A stretch of DNA of 7,990 bases, taken from NCBI GenBank assembly GCA_031261145.1, contig JAISJX010000217.1:1-7990 (forward strand), given 5' to 3'. Below the pieces are notes generated by a model that did not search any database, was not told the DNA's origin, and saw only the letters and a list, made by a program, of their open reading frames with translations. Numbering within the stretch: position 1 is the first letter of the stretch; the number at the start of each line of letters is the position of its first letter. A program made the position numbers and the translations under genes. The DNA is from Tannerella sp. (GTDB lineage: Bacteria; Bacteroidota; Bacteroidia; Bacteroidales; Tannerellaceae). Below, piece after piece: positions 1 through 7,691 of this stretch.

Positions 1-236
1 GTCCATATCCCGCCCATTTCACCGCGAAGATGACCTCCCATGTCAGGGAACAAGCCATCTTGCGTGCCTATGACGTATGCTTTATCTCCGGCAGTAAGAT
101 AGGGCTTATCACTTGTGGAAGGATTATTTGCGATACCCTTAAAGTAGGGCGTCGCATAGCCGGTACTTGCATTATGTGAGCAAGCCGAAACAAATAAAGA
201 AAGGGAAAGTATTCCCAGATAAGTAGTCGCTTTCAT
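1..236 (-). CDS. Second six-hairpin glycosidase lipoprotein (5' part only, paralog of the neighbouring gene)
   Basis: Only the first 78 codons plus two bases are present; the gene runs off the left edge, so this is a boundary truncation. The start is the ATG read from 236, four bases after the TAA of the upstream glycosidase (TAA-TCCA-ATG), which suggests one mRNA and coupled or re-initiated translation. Residues 1-19 form a lipoprotein signal peptide: a hydrophobic core followed by lipobox V-S-A-C with Cys19. From residue 26 to 78 it aligns without gaps to residues 28-80 of the neighbouring protein, with 36 of 53 positions identical by my count. Shared motifs are PYLTAGD, QDGLFPD and HLRGEMGGIW. 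It is therefore the start of a tandem paralog and presumably the same kind of glycosidase, but the catalytic domain lies outside the window. Residues just after Cys19 (S-H-N-A-S-T-G) have no acidic cluster, unlike the neighbour. Confidence 0.9.
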   Translation of the reverse strand, partial: MKATTYLGILSLSLFVSACSHNASTGYATPYFKGIANNPSTSDKPYLTAGDKAYVIGTQDGLFPDMGGHLRGEMGGIW

Positions 237-240
237 TGGA

Positions 241-2622
241 TTATTGTATAATTACTTGATTATGCTTTCCGCTTAATTGGATGCCATCGGGTAAAAGACA
301 TCCCGTTTGACCATTCAATTTGTATTCTTTTGCAGATTTCTCCATAGGGAGCAATGTATAATACCAAAGGTCATCCTTTGAAGTTATGTCATACACCGTC
401 TTACCTGCTTCTCTTGTTATTTTGACAGAAAAGATATTGTCGCCTACGCGCAGGTTGGTAAGGGATATTTTATCCCATCCGGTCGGTAGATGCGGTTCAA
501 AAAGAACTTGATGCTGATAGGCATCCGGCTGTACACCAAAGATATGGGTGATAATGGACGTCGCTACGCCGTAGATAGTCCAGGCTTGCACGGGGCAACC
601 ATAAGGGAACATACTTGTGGGCGGGTCGAATACGGTTTCGGGCATCATTTCATTGATGGAACCGGGCAAGGTCTTATGTAAGGACCTGGCAATGCCGTTT
701 ACATACCACAGCATCTCGTCGGTACGTCCGTAAGCCGCTTCGCTCATGGCTTGCACGCCGTTGTTGCTTGTCATCTGCGTGTTTCTATCCACACTCAAAT
801 AGGGTCCGTATTCCCCGCACTGTTCATTCCGTATTTTATCCAGAAAGCGAATTGCCTTTTCCCGTGGGGCTATCCCTACTTCTATGGGGGTGTTTGCCGC
901 ACTAATTTTATGGGTAGTCCATCCGCCTTCCGTGCCTGCCGGTATCTTTGCAAGCCGGTTGACTAAGCTATTGTAGTACTCTTTTCTGGCTTTGTATTGA
1001 GGCAAATCATCCTTTTTGCTTATATAGTCAAGAGATGTTTTCGCTAATTTCATAGCTTGTTCCTGTGTTCCGTAGAAATCATAATACGTAGATTCTTCAT
1101 CGTCCCATAAATAGGTATTGATTTTGTCTTTCAAAACTTCTGCCCTGCTTTGAAAGTCTGCCGCCAAAGCCGGTTCATCGAACAGCAAAGCCATTTTAGC
1201 GATTACTTCAAGCGCCTGCTCTGTGTAGGCGGCTACATCTATCAATTCGGCATCCATGTAGTTTATTTCCGTAATTCCGTATCCTTCAGGAAAGAGGTTA
1301 TGATTCGTATCCATGTCCACCGTTAGCCATTGAATCCCTTTTTTGCAATACGGATATACTTCGCGCATGAAATCAATGTCGCCCGACCATAGGAAATACT
1401 TCCATGCAGCCATGATAAAGTGTCCGGTTTCCTGTGTGTTTCCTGTGTTATAAACGAAGCCGTTAGCCGACATTTCATGGATAATTTGTCCGTTTCCATT
1501 TACTTTTTCGGAAATATCTTTCAGTAATAACAAGGTGGATTTCGTCAATTCAAAATCACTTGTCGCCAGCAGACCTTGTGTAGAAAAAGACATATCGCAT
1601 CCGAACAACCAGGGATAATCCACCGCTCCCGCGCCTAAAAAGCGTCCTATACCTTTTAAGTCGGACACTAACCACTGTGTGTTAATTTTTACCCAGTTAT
1701 AGGTTTCCTGGAGGAGTTTGTCGGGTATCTCTATTTGAGCGCGGTCGAGTATCGAATGATATAAGGCTTTTTTCTGCGCCAATAAAGCGTCTTTATTTTG
1801 CGATAAATCAGCGAAAACCGCTTTTGCGTCGTCTTCGCTTTCGGTGGAGCCGCAGATAAAATAATGGATGACGCTCTTTTCGCCCGGTTTCAACGCCAAT
1901 AAACTATTCAAGGCGGGCGTTTTTCCATTTCCTCTTGTTTCTTCGGGGATGGAACTGTTTAGATTATAGCCCTCTGTCTTGGCATTTGTTCCCCATACTA
2001 CATGCCAGTTATTCGATATATCTCCGGCACAAAACAAACCGGATTGTTCATCCCGACGAATCGTGTCTGCGCCGTCGATAATGCCGTTTTGCTTAGAAAA
2101 CCATACCGGAATAATTTCCGGCTTCACCACAAAGTCAAGCCCTAAGTTTCGTGCTGTTTGTGAGGTGTTTTCGAAGGAGTATTGTATCACGACGCCTGTT
2201 TTTCCTTCCGGTACGTACTGCGTCCGGTTCACTTTAATACCATTCAGTATGGAATTGTAAACGAATTGATTGCCATAAGGATAATTGATAAACGTATCGG
2301 CTTTCGTCAGCCAAAACTCTTCCTTGGTTGCCGTATCGCTCAGTTTTAGCCAGAAGCCATCGGCCAGTTTGATGGGTAATACCCATATTCCCCCCATTTC
2401 GCCTCGCAAATGGAAGCCGACATCGGGAAAAAGTCCGTCCTGAGAACCTACGACGTAGGCTCTATCTCCGGCTGTCAGGTAGGGGTTATCCGTAGATTGC
2501 CCATGGTTGCTTACTCCGGCAAAATAGGGGTTGCCGTACGTATCCTGCGTCTCTCCTGTTTTACAGCCAACCAACGAGACGGATACTAAACAGGAAATTA
2601 GAAATAGATTGTTTCTTTTCAT
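241..2622 (-). CDS. Six-hairpin (alpha/alpha)6 glycosidase lipoprotein, glycogen-debranching/MGH1-like; substrate unknown
   Basis: A 793-residue secreted lipoprotein: signal peptide 1-19, lipobox S-L-V-G-C with Cys20. Residues about 25-290 look like the beta-rich N-terminal domain found before (alpha/alpha)6 barrels, with motifs QDGLFPD (61-67) and RGEMGGIW (73-80). Residues about 300-700 are the helical toroid, with DYPWLFGCD (335-343), GQIIHEMS (378-385), NTQETGHF (395-402), LFPEGYG (443-449), GTEGGW (563-568) and GCPVQAW (675-681). The last 90 residues are a beta-type tail. This pattern resembles proteins annotated as amylo-alpha-1,6-glucosidase, glycogen-debranching or mannosylglycerate-hydrolase-like (GH63/GH37/GH133 neighbourhood); I recognise the fold class, not the family. 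Asp335, Asp343, Glu383, Glu398 and Glu657 are candidate catalytic or binding acids, none proven. It lies downstream of susD after a terminator-like hairpin and 4 bases before a paralog, so it probably cleaves the glycan imported by the SusC/D pair. The ATG at 2622 is chosen because the signal peptide follows directly. Confidence 0.85.
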   Translation of the reverse strand: MKRNNLFLISCLVSVSLVGCKTGETQDTYGNPYFAGVSNHGQSTDNPYLTAGDRAYVVGSQDGLFPDVGFHLRGEMGGIWVLPIKLADGFWLKLSDTATKEEFWLTKADTFINYPYGNQFVYNSILNGIKVNRTQYVPEGKTGVVIQYSFENTSQTARNLGLDFVVKPEIIPVWFSKQNGIIDGADTIRRDEQSGLFCAGDISNNWHVVWGTNAKTEGYNLNSSIPEETRGNGKTPALNSLLALKPGEKSVIHYFICGSTESEDDAKAVFADLSQNKDALLAQKKALYHSILDRAQIEIPDKLLQETYNWVKINTQWLVSDLKGIGRFLGAGAVDYPWLFGCDMSFSTQGLLATSDFELTKSTLLLLKDISEKVNGNGQIIHEMSANGFVYNTGNTQETGHFIMAAWKYFLWSGDIDFMREVYPYCKKGIQWLTVDMDTNHNLFPEGYGITEINYMDAELIDVAAYTEQALEVIAKMALLFDEPALAADFQSRAEVLKDKINTYLWDDEESTYYDFYGTQEQAMKLAKTSLDYISKKDDLPQYKARKEYYNSLVNRLAKIPAGTEGGWTTHKISAANTPIEVGIAPREKAIRFLDKIRNEQCGEYGPYLSVDRNTQMTSNNGVQAMSEAAYGRTDEMLWYVNGIARSLHKTLPGSINEMMPETVFDPPTSMFPYGCPVQAWTIYGVATSIITHIFGVQPDAYQHQVLFEPHLPTGWDKISLTNLRVGDNIFSVKITREAGKTVYDITSKDDLWYYTLLPMEKSAKEYKLNGQTGCLLPDGIQLSGKHNQVIIQ

Positions 2623-2647
2623 AAGATATAAAATAATGTGGATTTAA

Positions 2648-2678
2648 AAAATACCCCGCAATTACTGCGGGGTATTTT
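2648..2678 (-). terminator. Strong hairpin with U-tract between susD and the glycosidase gene (terminator or attenuator)
   Basis: A perfect 12-bp inverted repeat (AAAATACCCCGC / GCGGGGTATTTT) encloses a 7-base loop. Read on the minus strand it ends in six consecutive T, the form of an intrinsic terminator. It starts 22 bases after the susD stop codon and ends 25 bases before the glycosidase start. The plus strand also gives T-rich sequence after the stem, so it could work in both directions. No TAnnTTTG promoter is visible between the hairpin and the glycosidase start. Partial read-through (attenuation) is therefore more likely than complete termination, but this is inference. Confidence 0.75.
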
Positions 2679-2699
2679 GATTTTTTAAATACCGACGAT

Positions 2700-4235
2700 T
2701 CAATAACCGGGATTTTGTACCAATAAAGGATTTCTTGTCATGGCATCGGGAGGAATTGGAAACAGATTACGGTAAGTTTCGCCCCCTTTCGTCCAAGGTC
2801 TGTCAGGCAAATAGTATTCCCACACGATCTTGGCTTTCTCCAGCAATTTACCGTGACGAATCAAATCATCTCTGCGGTATCCTTCAACATACAATTCCCA
2901 TCCTCTTTCATCCAAGACGGCGTCGCGTATCTGATCTTTCGTCAGCGAAGCGGGCTGATCGGCCAATCCTGCTCTTGTTCTGATCAGGTTGATATATTTC
3001 AGCGCTTCACCGGAATTACCCAACTCATTTTGAGCTTCGGCATACGTGAGGTAAACTTCGGCCAGTCGCATGATGACAAAATCACTTGTCATCCACTCGC
3101 CACGTACAGGACTTGGTTGTACCGGATATTTCATGGCAACCACCCTGTTGAGAGATTCTTCAGCTTTAATTGCTTCGCCTGCGGCGTTTGTGTAAAGCGG
3201 CGCCCCTGTGTTTATATCCGTGAGGTAGCCATGCAGCATAATACCCTTTTGGGTGGCGGGATTGTAGTCTTCCCTGCGTTTATCGTTGGGGGCGAATGAC
3301 TCAAAGAATGGAACCGTCAAACCAAAGCCATCAGATGCGGAATACCCTGTTATGCCAAGTCCTGAAACCAACCTGTTGTGCAACGACAGAGCATCGAAAT
3401 TGTTGCCCCTGTAATACTCGCCAACACACACGCTCACCAGAATCACTTCCTTGTTTTCGTCAATTCCGAACACATCGTGGTAATAGTCCATCAATCCAAA
3501 GCCGCCATTGTCTATCACGTCTTTGGCATAGAGGGAGGCGTTCGTCCAATCTTTCTGGTTCAGATAGATATTGGCAAGTAACGTTTTGACAGCCCAGCGG
3601 GTCGTGCGTCCGTATTCTGAAGCAGGACGCGAAGCCGGCAAGACGGATTCGATGCTTTTCAATTCGCTGAGAACAAACTGCAATATCTCTGCTTTGGGTG
3701 TTTGCTTGATGCCGTTCGACAGGTCTTCGCCTCCTTTCAGTAAGGGTACATCGCCAAATCCTTTCATCAACCAGTTGTAAGCCCAGGCTCTCCAAAAAAC
3801 AGCTTCTGCCAGTATCACATTTATTTGTGCATCGGTCTTTGCGTTTTCACCGAATAGCCGTATCGCTTCGTTGCATTGCGCAATGATTTGATAACTGGCA
3901 TTCCAGAGATCCTCTGTTGCGCCATCACCCGGGTACATGCTATGGAAATGCATTGCTCCGCCCCAGCCATCCGGTTCCGTACCACCCCAATTTGTCCATA
4001 ACTGGTCTGATACAGCGTCACTTCCATAAATCCCATAAGGTTGGAGGTTGGCGGTCTGTAGCTTGGGATAGATGCCCAATACCAACATGTTCGCACCTTC
4101 CGCGCCTTGTGGTAAACTGGACTGTCCTAATTTGCCATACAGTTTCTCCTCCAGCAAACTATCTGAACATGAAGTGCTTATCATCGACGCAACAACGGCG
4201 CCGAATGCAATAATGCTTATCTTTATTCTATTCAT
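2700..4235 (-). CDS. susD: SusD/RagB-family surface glycan-binding lipoprotein
   Basis: At 511 residues this is normal SusD length. It has a signal peptide with lipobox-like T-S-C (Cys23) followed by acidic residues (S-D-S-L-L-E-E), consistent with export to the outer surface. The N-terminal SusD-like domain covers roughly residues 24-220, with the typical helix AEAVFWRAWAYNWL (143-156) and GFGDVPL (159-165). The C-terminal SusD/RagB domain includes DFVIMRLAEVYLTYAEA (385-401), NLIRTRAGL (416-424), DERGWELYVEGYRRDDLIR (442-460) and the closing FPIPPDAMTRNPLLVQNPGY (492-511), all family hallmarks. In the family, SusD sits as a lid on the SusC barrel and captures oligosaccharides through TPR-like helices and aromatic residues; Trp-rich stretch 80-91 is a possible ligand surface. 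It follows susC by 18 AT-rich bases with no Shine-Dalgarno. susD is used as a family label; starch is not implied. Confidence 0.96.
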   Translation of the reverse strand: MNRIKISIIAFGAVVASMISTSCSDSLLEEKLYGKLGQSSLPQGAEGANMLVLGIYPKLQTANLQPYGIYGSDAVSDQLWTNWGGTEPDGWGGAMHFHSMYPGDGATEDLWNASYQIIAQCNEAIRLFGENAKTDAQINVILAEAVFWRAWAYNWLMKGFGDVPLLKGGEDLSNGIKQTPKAEILQFVLSELKSIESVLPASRPASEYGRTTRWAVKTLLANIYLNQKDWTNASLYAKDVIDNGGFGLMDYYHDVFGIDENKEVILVSVCVGEYYRGNNFDALSLHNRLVSGLGITGYSASDGFGLTVPFFESFAPNDKRREDYNPATQKGIMLHGYLTDINTGAPLYTNAAGEAIKAEESLNRVVAMKYPVQPSPVRGEWMTSDFVIMRLAEVYLTYAEAQNELGNSGEALKYINLIRTRAGLADQPASLTKDQIRDAVLDERGWELYVEGYRRDDLIRHGKLLEKAKIVWEYYLPDRPWTKGGETYRNLFPIPPDAMTRNPLLVQNPGY

Positions 4236-4253
4236 TTTGTTGTTTATTTATTG

Positions 4254-7200
4254 TTAAAATGTAATATTAAGACCACCTGTTATTGTTCGAACAGATGGAT
4301 ATAAACCATTTGTTTCCGGATTGACTCCTGAATATTTGGAGTGTGTCCATAAATTCTGCCCTTGCACATACAACTTCAGGCTCTCAATTTTGTTTTGAAA
4401 ACCTTTTGTCGGAATGTTGAACGTTAAGGTTACATTCTGCAAGCGAAGATACGATGCATCTTCTACCCAACGCGAGTTGCCGCTGAAATCGCCACCGGTA
4501 AGCCCCCCGGCGTTGGTTTTTGGCAGATTAGCCTCGGTCAGTACCGATTTGAAGCGATTAGACGGAGTTGCCAGATAGGCTGATGTATGAGCGGCCTTGA
4601 TAGTATTATGCAATTCACGCCCCAGAGCGCTGTTAAAGAAGAAACTCAGGTCAATAATTTTATACGAAACGGTGTTTCCCCATCCAATAGTAACGTCCGG
4701 GTCAGGACTGCCTACTACCGTCTTGTCTAAGACATTCACTCCTCCGCTGTTGTCCAAATCCTGGGCTACCAAAACGCCATCTGCATTAACCTCCTTGAAC
4801 TTATACATAAAATAAGAGTTGGGTTTTTCGCCCTCAATGATACCACTACCTTGCAGACTGGTTCTTACGGCTTCACCCGGTATATTAATCTTCGTCACTT
4901 TGTTGTCGTTCCATCCAAATACGAAGTTGGTTGACCATTGGAAGTCTTGTTTTTGCAAGATATTCGCTTCAAAGGTCAACTCGGCTCCTTTCACTTCCAA
5001 ATCGGCAGCATTGACCCATTGCTGCGACAGTCCGCTCTCTCGCATCAGCGGTAGTGGGATAATCAGATCGGAAGTGTTTTTCCTGTAAAAATCAACCGAC
5101 AGGTTGTATTTCTTGTAAAAAGTAACATCCACACCAAGGTTGATTTGTGAGGTCTTCTCCCATTGCAGATTCGGGTTTGCCAGCGTTGAACTTAATGTAG
5201 TAGCGGGATTCATTTGTTGTCCGATGACAGCGCCGTTATCTTTCACCACATTATAGAGAGGCAAGCTCAAGTAATTACTGAAACCGGAGTTTCCTGTAAC
5301 GCCCCAACCCAAGCGTAGCTTCAGCAAGTCCAGATTTTCAGCGCTTTCAAGAAAACTTTCGTTATTCAGCTTCCAAGCTGCCGAAGCGCCGGGAAACCAA
5401 CCCCATTTATTGTTTTCGCCAAACTTGGACGAGCCATCACGCCTGAGCGTTCCGGTCAGGAAATATTTGTCTTTCCAAGTCAAATCTAATCGTCCAAAAC
5501 CGGAGATAATCACATTTTCTTCCTTCCCGGTGGCGGCAATTTGGGTTGTAGCAGCATTCATATTGTCAGGTCCGAAAATATCGGCGGGTGAAAACTCCTG
5601 TCCTCTGGTGCGGTTGTTTTCCCATCCGGCGTATTGATATGAATAACCTGCCAGAGCAATCACTTTCAGGTCGTTGGCAAGGGTTACGCTGTAATTCAAC
5701 AGTCCTTCAAGCGTATAACCGACATTACGCAACGAAGTAGCCGAAGCCATGCCGTTGTGGAAAGTTCCGTCTGCTCTGGGCACCCCTCCGTTGGACGGCG
5801 TGGTCGAAGGCAGATAATACGTTCGGTAAGCATTTTGTACATTGTACCCTAATTTCAGTTGTGGTTTCAAACCCGGCAATACCTCATAATTGATGTCGGC
5901 ATTTACGTCCACTTTATCGCTCTTCGTCTTATCTTCTACACCCAAAACGGTCAGTGGATAGATGTTCATAGCTGACCCCGGATCTTGTACATAACTCCCG
6001 TCTGCCGGTTTTGTCAGGTTAGGCGCAAAACTTATGGCGCTTTCAAGTATGGATGCGCGCGAACCACCACTGTCCGATTGATTCTGGTCGTTGATGTTGG
6101 TAAGTGAGAAATTGGTGAAAACGCCCAATTTACCCTTTTGATAATCCACGTTTGAACGCACCGACATACGCTGCATTTCGGCATTTTTTACAATACCTTT
6201 CTGGTTATAGTATCCGGCAGAAAAATAATAGCGCAGATTATTTTCGGCAGCCGACAGACTGACTTGGTGGCTTTGAACAGAGCCTTGTTGCAGAACTTCG
6301 TCAATCCAGTTGGTTGTTGTCGCTCTGGCTATTTCTTCAGCCGTGTAAGTAGGTCCTTGTGTGAATTGCGACCAATAGGTCATATATTCCGGTCCACTCA
6401 ACAATTCATACTTTTTAGCTTGTTCCTGTACTCCGGCATAACCGTCATAAGTGATTTTCAACTTACCTGCTTTTCCCTTTTTAGTTGTGATGATGATTAC
6501 GCCGTTGGCGCCCCGTGTTCCATAGATGGCCGTTGCCGCTGCATCCTTCAATACCGAAACTGTTTCGATGTCGTTGGGGTTGATAAAACTCATCGGGTCT
6601 CTGCTGGCATTGCTAAAAGTCTCGCCGGTACTGGGGGCAGCCGCCGCATCATACGGAAAGCCGTCCACTACATATAGCGGCGCTACCGAACCATTAATTG
6701 AGTTGCGCCCACGGATGATGATAGAGTTGTTACCTCCGGGTTGCGCAGAGTTTTGCGTTACGTTTAATCCGGCTACCCTGCCTTGAATCATCTGACCGAC
6801 AGAAGCGCTTACGCCTCCTTTGTTGGAACGGTCGGCCGTAACATTGGCTACAGAGCCTGTCAAATCACTTTTCTTGACAGAACCGTAACCGATTACGACT
6901 ACTTCTTCCAAGAGAAGGTTGTCTTCTTGCAGGGTCACATTAATTCTCTTTTGCGAACCTACCGTTACTTCCTGCGAAACAAATCCCATAAACGAGAAAA
7001 CCAGCACCGAATTGGTATTAGGTACATTCAGGGTGAAATTCCCGTCCACATCCGTAATCACGCCGATAGTCGTTCCTTTTACAGCTACATTTACCCCTAT
7101 TAAACGTTCGCCGCTGGTATCCGATACCGTACCCGATACGCTTACACTTTGCATTACTTCGGTTGAAGAATGACTCTTGGCCGGCAAATTCGCGGCACAA

Positions 7201-7289
7201 ATAAAAGCCATTACAACAACTAATTGCACTATCCGGTATAGTTTGTTTACCTTTCCCCGGAATAAATTTTCATAATTGAAATCTTTCAT
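4254..7289 (-). CDS. susC: SusC/RagA-family TonB-linked outer-membrane transporter
   Basis: A 1011-residue TonB-dependent transporter. Residues 1 to about 37 form the signal peptide (basic KVNKLYR, then a hydrophobic run, cleavage near LPA). A carboxypeptidase-D-regulatory-like beta domain follows at about 49-121 (VSGTVSD, GANVA-like segment, GNFTLNVP, FSFMGF). Then comes the TonB-box region EEVVVIGYG (128-136), the plug at about 137-273 with IIIRGRNSING, PLYVVDGFPYD and the SusC signature DIETVSVLKDAAATAIYG (240-257), and the 22-strand-type barrel to the end. The C-terminus is TITGGLNITF, with the terminal Phe expected of outer-membrane barrels. There is no STN domain before the CarboxypepD_reg domain, so direct signalling to a FecR-type anti-sigma factor is unlikely. 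It is the first gene of the visible operon and imports the oligosaccharide captured by the adjacent SusD partner, powered by TonB/ExbBD. The symbol is a family label. The start is the ATG at 7289; no internal Met would keep the signal peptide. Confidence 0.97.
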   Translation of the reverse strand: MKDFNYENLFRGKVNKLYRIVQLVVVMAFICAANLPAKSHSSTEVMQSVSVSGTVSDTSGERLIGVNVAVKGTTIGVITDVDGNFTLNVPNTNSVLVFSFMGFVSQEVTVGSQKRINVTLQEDNLLLEEVVVIGYGSVKKSDLTGSVANVTADRSNKGGVSASVGQMIQGRVAGLNVTQNSAQPGGNNSIIIRGRNSINGSVAPLYVVDGFPYDAAAAPSTGETFSNASRDPMSFINPNDIETVSVLKDAAATAIYGTRGANGVIIITTKKGKAGKLKITYDGYAGVQEQAKKYELLSGPEYMTYWSQFTQGPTYTAEEIARATTTNWIDEVLQQGSVQSHQVSLSAAENNLRYYFSAGYYNQKGIVKNAEMQRMSVRSNVDYQKGKLGVFTNFSLTNINDQNQSDSGGSRASILESAISFAPNLTKPADGSYVQDPGSAMNIYPLTVLGVEDKTKSDKVDVNADINYEVLPGLKPQLKLGYNVQNAYRTYYLPSTTPSNGGVPRADGTFHNGMASATSLRNVGYTLEGLLNYSVTLANDLKVIALAGYSYQYAGWENNRTRGQEFSPADIFGPDNMNAATTQIAATGKEENVIISGFGRLDLTWKDKYFLTGTLRRDGSSKFGENNKWGWFPGASAAWKLNNESFLESAENLDLLKLRLGWGVTGNSGFSNYLSLPLYNVVKDNGAVIGQQMNPATTLSSTLANPNLQWEKTSQINLGVDVTFYKKYNLSVDFYRKNTSDLIIPLPLMRESGLSQQWVNAADLEVKGAELTFEANILQKQDFQWSTNFVFGWNDNKVTKINIPGEAVRTSLQGSGIIEGEKPNSYFMYKFKEVNADGVLVAQDLDNSGGVNVLDKTVVGSPDPDVTIGWGNTVSYKIIDLSFFFNSALGRELHNTIKAAHTSAYLATPSNRFKSVLTEANLPKTNAGGLTGGDFSGNSRWVEDASYLRLQNVTLTFNIPTKGFQNKIESLKLYVQGQNLWTHSKYSGVNPETNGLYPSVRTITGGLNITF

Positions 7290-7296
7290 TTTCTTT

Positions 7297-7393
7297 TGTT
7301 AATTAACATTTTACATTTTGGATGATTTCATCCAGTTTTTTTAATATTCACATTCTTACAAGATTGTCTAAAGACAATATGCTGTACTACAGC
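7297..7393. promoter_or_regulatory. Palindrome cluster just upstream of susC
   Basis: Four short perfect inverted repeats lie within 97 bases. TGTTAATTAACA is at 7297-7308, 8 bases before the susC ATG. TGGATGA-TT-TCATCCA is at 7319-7334. ATTGTCT-AA-AGACAAT is at 7363-7378. GCTGTA-C-TACAGC is at 7381-7393. On the plus strand the second and fourth are followed by seven T (7336-7342, after one G) and six T (7394-7399), the form of weak intrinsic terminators for antisense transcripts. They could instead be operator sites or leader-RNA hairpins for susC. AT-rich DNA yields short palindromes by chance, so function is unproven, but four so close to a PUL start codon is suggestive. Confidence 0.4.
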
Positions 7394-7461
7394 TTTTTTA
7401 AAAACTTCTTAATTTTATATCATAGGCAGTTGTATTATTCGGTTTATAAATTAATGATTAA

Positions 7462-7668
7462 CTACTGTTTGATTCGGGATTTCCTGTTTATTTTCAATAT
7501 AATCAAAAATAAAGCAAAAGGTACGGGACAAAGGAAACCTCCTTTCGCCACGCGCCTTTCGCTTTTACTGCGCCTGAATCCACACACGAAGAAATTGTCA
7601 TCTTCGTTAATTGATGTTGGATTATACAAATATGTCGGTTCTACTGAACTACTTAAATCATTAGCCAT
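7462..7668 (-). CDS. Doubtful 68-codon ORF in the susC leader
   Basis: An ORF with ATG at 7668 and TAG at 7462 encodes 68 residues; a TTG four codons upstream would extend it to 72. It begins about 17 bases after the start point predicted from the promoter-like sequence at 7692-7722, which is the only positional support. Residues 1-27 are polar and unremarkable (MANDLSSSVEP...). The middle is basic (RRSKSERRVAKGG) because it reads through the GCGAAAGG repeats, and the tail is a short hydrophobic stretch followed by basic residues. I recognise no domain. It may be a leader peptide, a fragment of a lost gene, or chance. It ends 172 bases before susC. The overlapping plus-strand ORF is equally unsupported. 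Confidence 0.2.
   Translation of the reverse strand: MANDLSSSVEPTYLYNPTSINEDDNFFVCGFRRSKSERRVAKGGFLCPVPFALFLIILKINRKSRIKQ
7504..7532 (-). promoter_or_regulatory. Weaker promoter-like sequence upstream of susC
   Basis: On the minus strand TTTG (7532-7529) is followed after 17 bases by TATTTTTG (7511-7504), matching the Bacteroides -7 form TAnnTTTG. The spacing is two bases shorter than the usual 19-21, and the -33 half overlaps a hairpin arm. If used, it would give a susC leader of about 210 bases. Confidence 0.2.
7530..7562. repeat. GC-rich patch with hairpin and GCGAAAGG direct repeat
   Basis: A small GC-richer island lies in otherwise AT-rich DNA. AAAGGA (7530-7535) and TCCTTT (7540-7545) form a 6-bp stem with an AACC loop. 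CCTTTCGC occurs at 7541-7548 and again at 7555-7562, reading GCGAAAGG twice on the minus strand, 14 bases apart. The patch differs in composition from its flanks and may be a fragment of a dispersed element or a structured leader segment. No function is recognised. Confidence 0.35.
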
Positions 7669-7691
7669 TGATGCGTACAAAAATTTGATTA

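Noticed and set aside
2623..2699. A separate promoter for the glycosidase genes between susD and the hairpin
   Set aside because: No TAnnTTTG with a TTTG at suitable spacing is found on the minus strand here. The gap is well explained by the hairpin and a short leader.
2853..3299. A 148-codon plus-strand frame inside susD, with other antisense frames over susC, susD and the glycosidase
   Set aside because: The minus-strand proteins are full-length, recognisable family members with intact motifs. The antisense frames are by-products of their codon use.
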